Assembly: GCA_026991055.1 (NCBI GenBank)
Contig: JALXCE010000119.1
Coordinates: 1-6,896, forward strand
DNA length: 6,896 nucleotides
Source: Caldifarciminota bacterium
GTDB taxonomy: Bacteria; Hydrothermota; Hydrothermia; B15-G9; WFZT01
Reading direction: 5' to 3'
The stretch's first letter is position 1; each line of letters begins with the position of its first letter. Position numbers and translations under genes: made by a program. This document shows, piece after piece, positions 6,785 through 6,896 of the stretch. The notes below the pieces were generated by a model, which was not told the origin of the DNA, did not search any database, and saw only the letters and a list, made by a program, of their open reading frames with translations.

Positions 6785-6896
6785 GATTTTTCTCCTCAAG
6801 GTGATAGTAAATTACCATAACATCCGAAGTCCTGACCCCCGGAATGCGCGAGGCGGCCCCGAGGGTTCTCGGCTTGAACTTTGAAAGCTTCTCCTT
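6759..6896 (-). CDS. mnmG: MnmG (GidA) C-terminal end, 5' part outside the window
   Basis: On the minus strand the frame is open from the right edge for 45 codons and stops with TGA at 6759-6761. It has no start in the window, so a search for complete ORFs misses it. The translation holds K-P-R-T-L-G-A-A-S-R-I-P-G-V followed by S-D-V-M, matching the conserved MnmG C-terminal R-P-x-T-L-G-Q-A-S-R-I-P-G-V-T-P-A-D-I. MnmG is the FAD enzyme that, with the GTPase MnmE, installs the (carboxymethyl)aminomethyl group on U34 of certain tRNAs. This C-terminal helical domain is the part that contacts MnmE and tRNA. Here Gln of the usual G-Q-A-S is Ala. About 12 residues after the conserved helix form a poorly conserved Lys-rich tail that overlaps the methyltransferase start. 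Identification rests on this short motif only. Confidence 0.85.
   Translation of the reverse strand, partial: KEKLSKFKPRTLGAASRIPGVRTSDVMVIYYHLEEKNHGLTKIKS
6792..6796 (-). promoter_or_regulatory. Ribosome binding site of the methyltransferase gene
   Basis: AGGAG (part of GAGGAG) on the minus strand lies 7 bases before the ATG at 6784, within the last codons of mnmG. It decides the start against the TTG at 6799. Confidence 0.8.

Overview
The window is bacterial DNA of moderately low GC. It carries the bacterial tRNA-modification genes tsaB and mnmG (both cut by the window edges), the acetyltransferase gene rimI, and a pair of fused permease-ATPase ABC exporter genes. Genes are packed tightly with overlapping ends, and two starts (3721 and 6784, minus strand) have clear AGGAG ribosome binding sites. 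I cannot assign a phylum. Lys- and Ile-rich proteins and the mix of genes would fit a thermophilic or candidate-phylum bacterium, but that is an impression and not a result.

Layout. 1-1384, plus strand: the end of tsaB, then rimI, then a small two-helix membrane protein with a PH-like tail, each gene overlapping the previous one. 1385-1615: a convergent intergenic gap holding a perfect 13-bp inverted repeat, which on the minus strand reads as an intrinsic terminator. 1616-5445, minus strand: two ABC half-transporter genes joined by a 4-base ATGA overlap. 5446-6139: about 700 bases with no gene I can support, holding two more G/C-rich hairpins and one AT-rich inverted repeat. 6140-6896, minus strand: a class I SAM-dependent methyltransferase whose start overlaps the 3' end of mnmG, which runs in from the right edge and has no start codon inside the window.

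How they work together. TsaB is part of the t6A37 tRNA-modification machinery, RimI is its usual operon partner, and MnmG modifies U34 of tRNA, so both ends of the window are translation-related housekeeping loci. The ABC pair in the middle shows every sign of a heterodimeric exporter with one active and one degenerate ATP site. The first gene has Asp in place of the catalytic Glu. The second has the Glu but an altered signature motif and a large extra domain between its first two helices.

I see no clear sign of a wholly new system. The points most worth a second look are the exporter's inserted domain, the methyltransferase sitting where rsmG often follows mnmG, and the family of intergenic palindromes, one of which seems to serve as a terminator.
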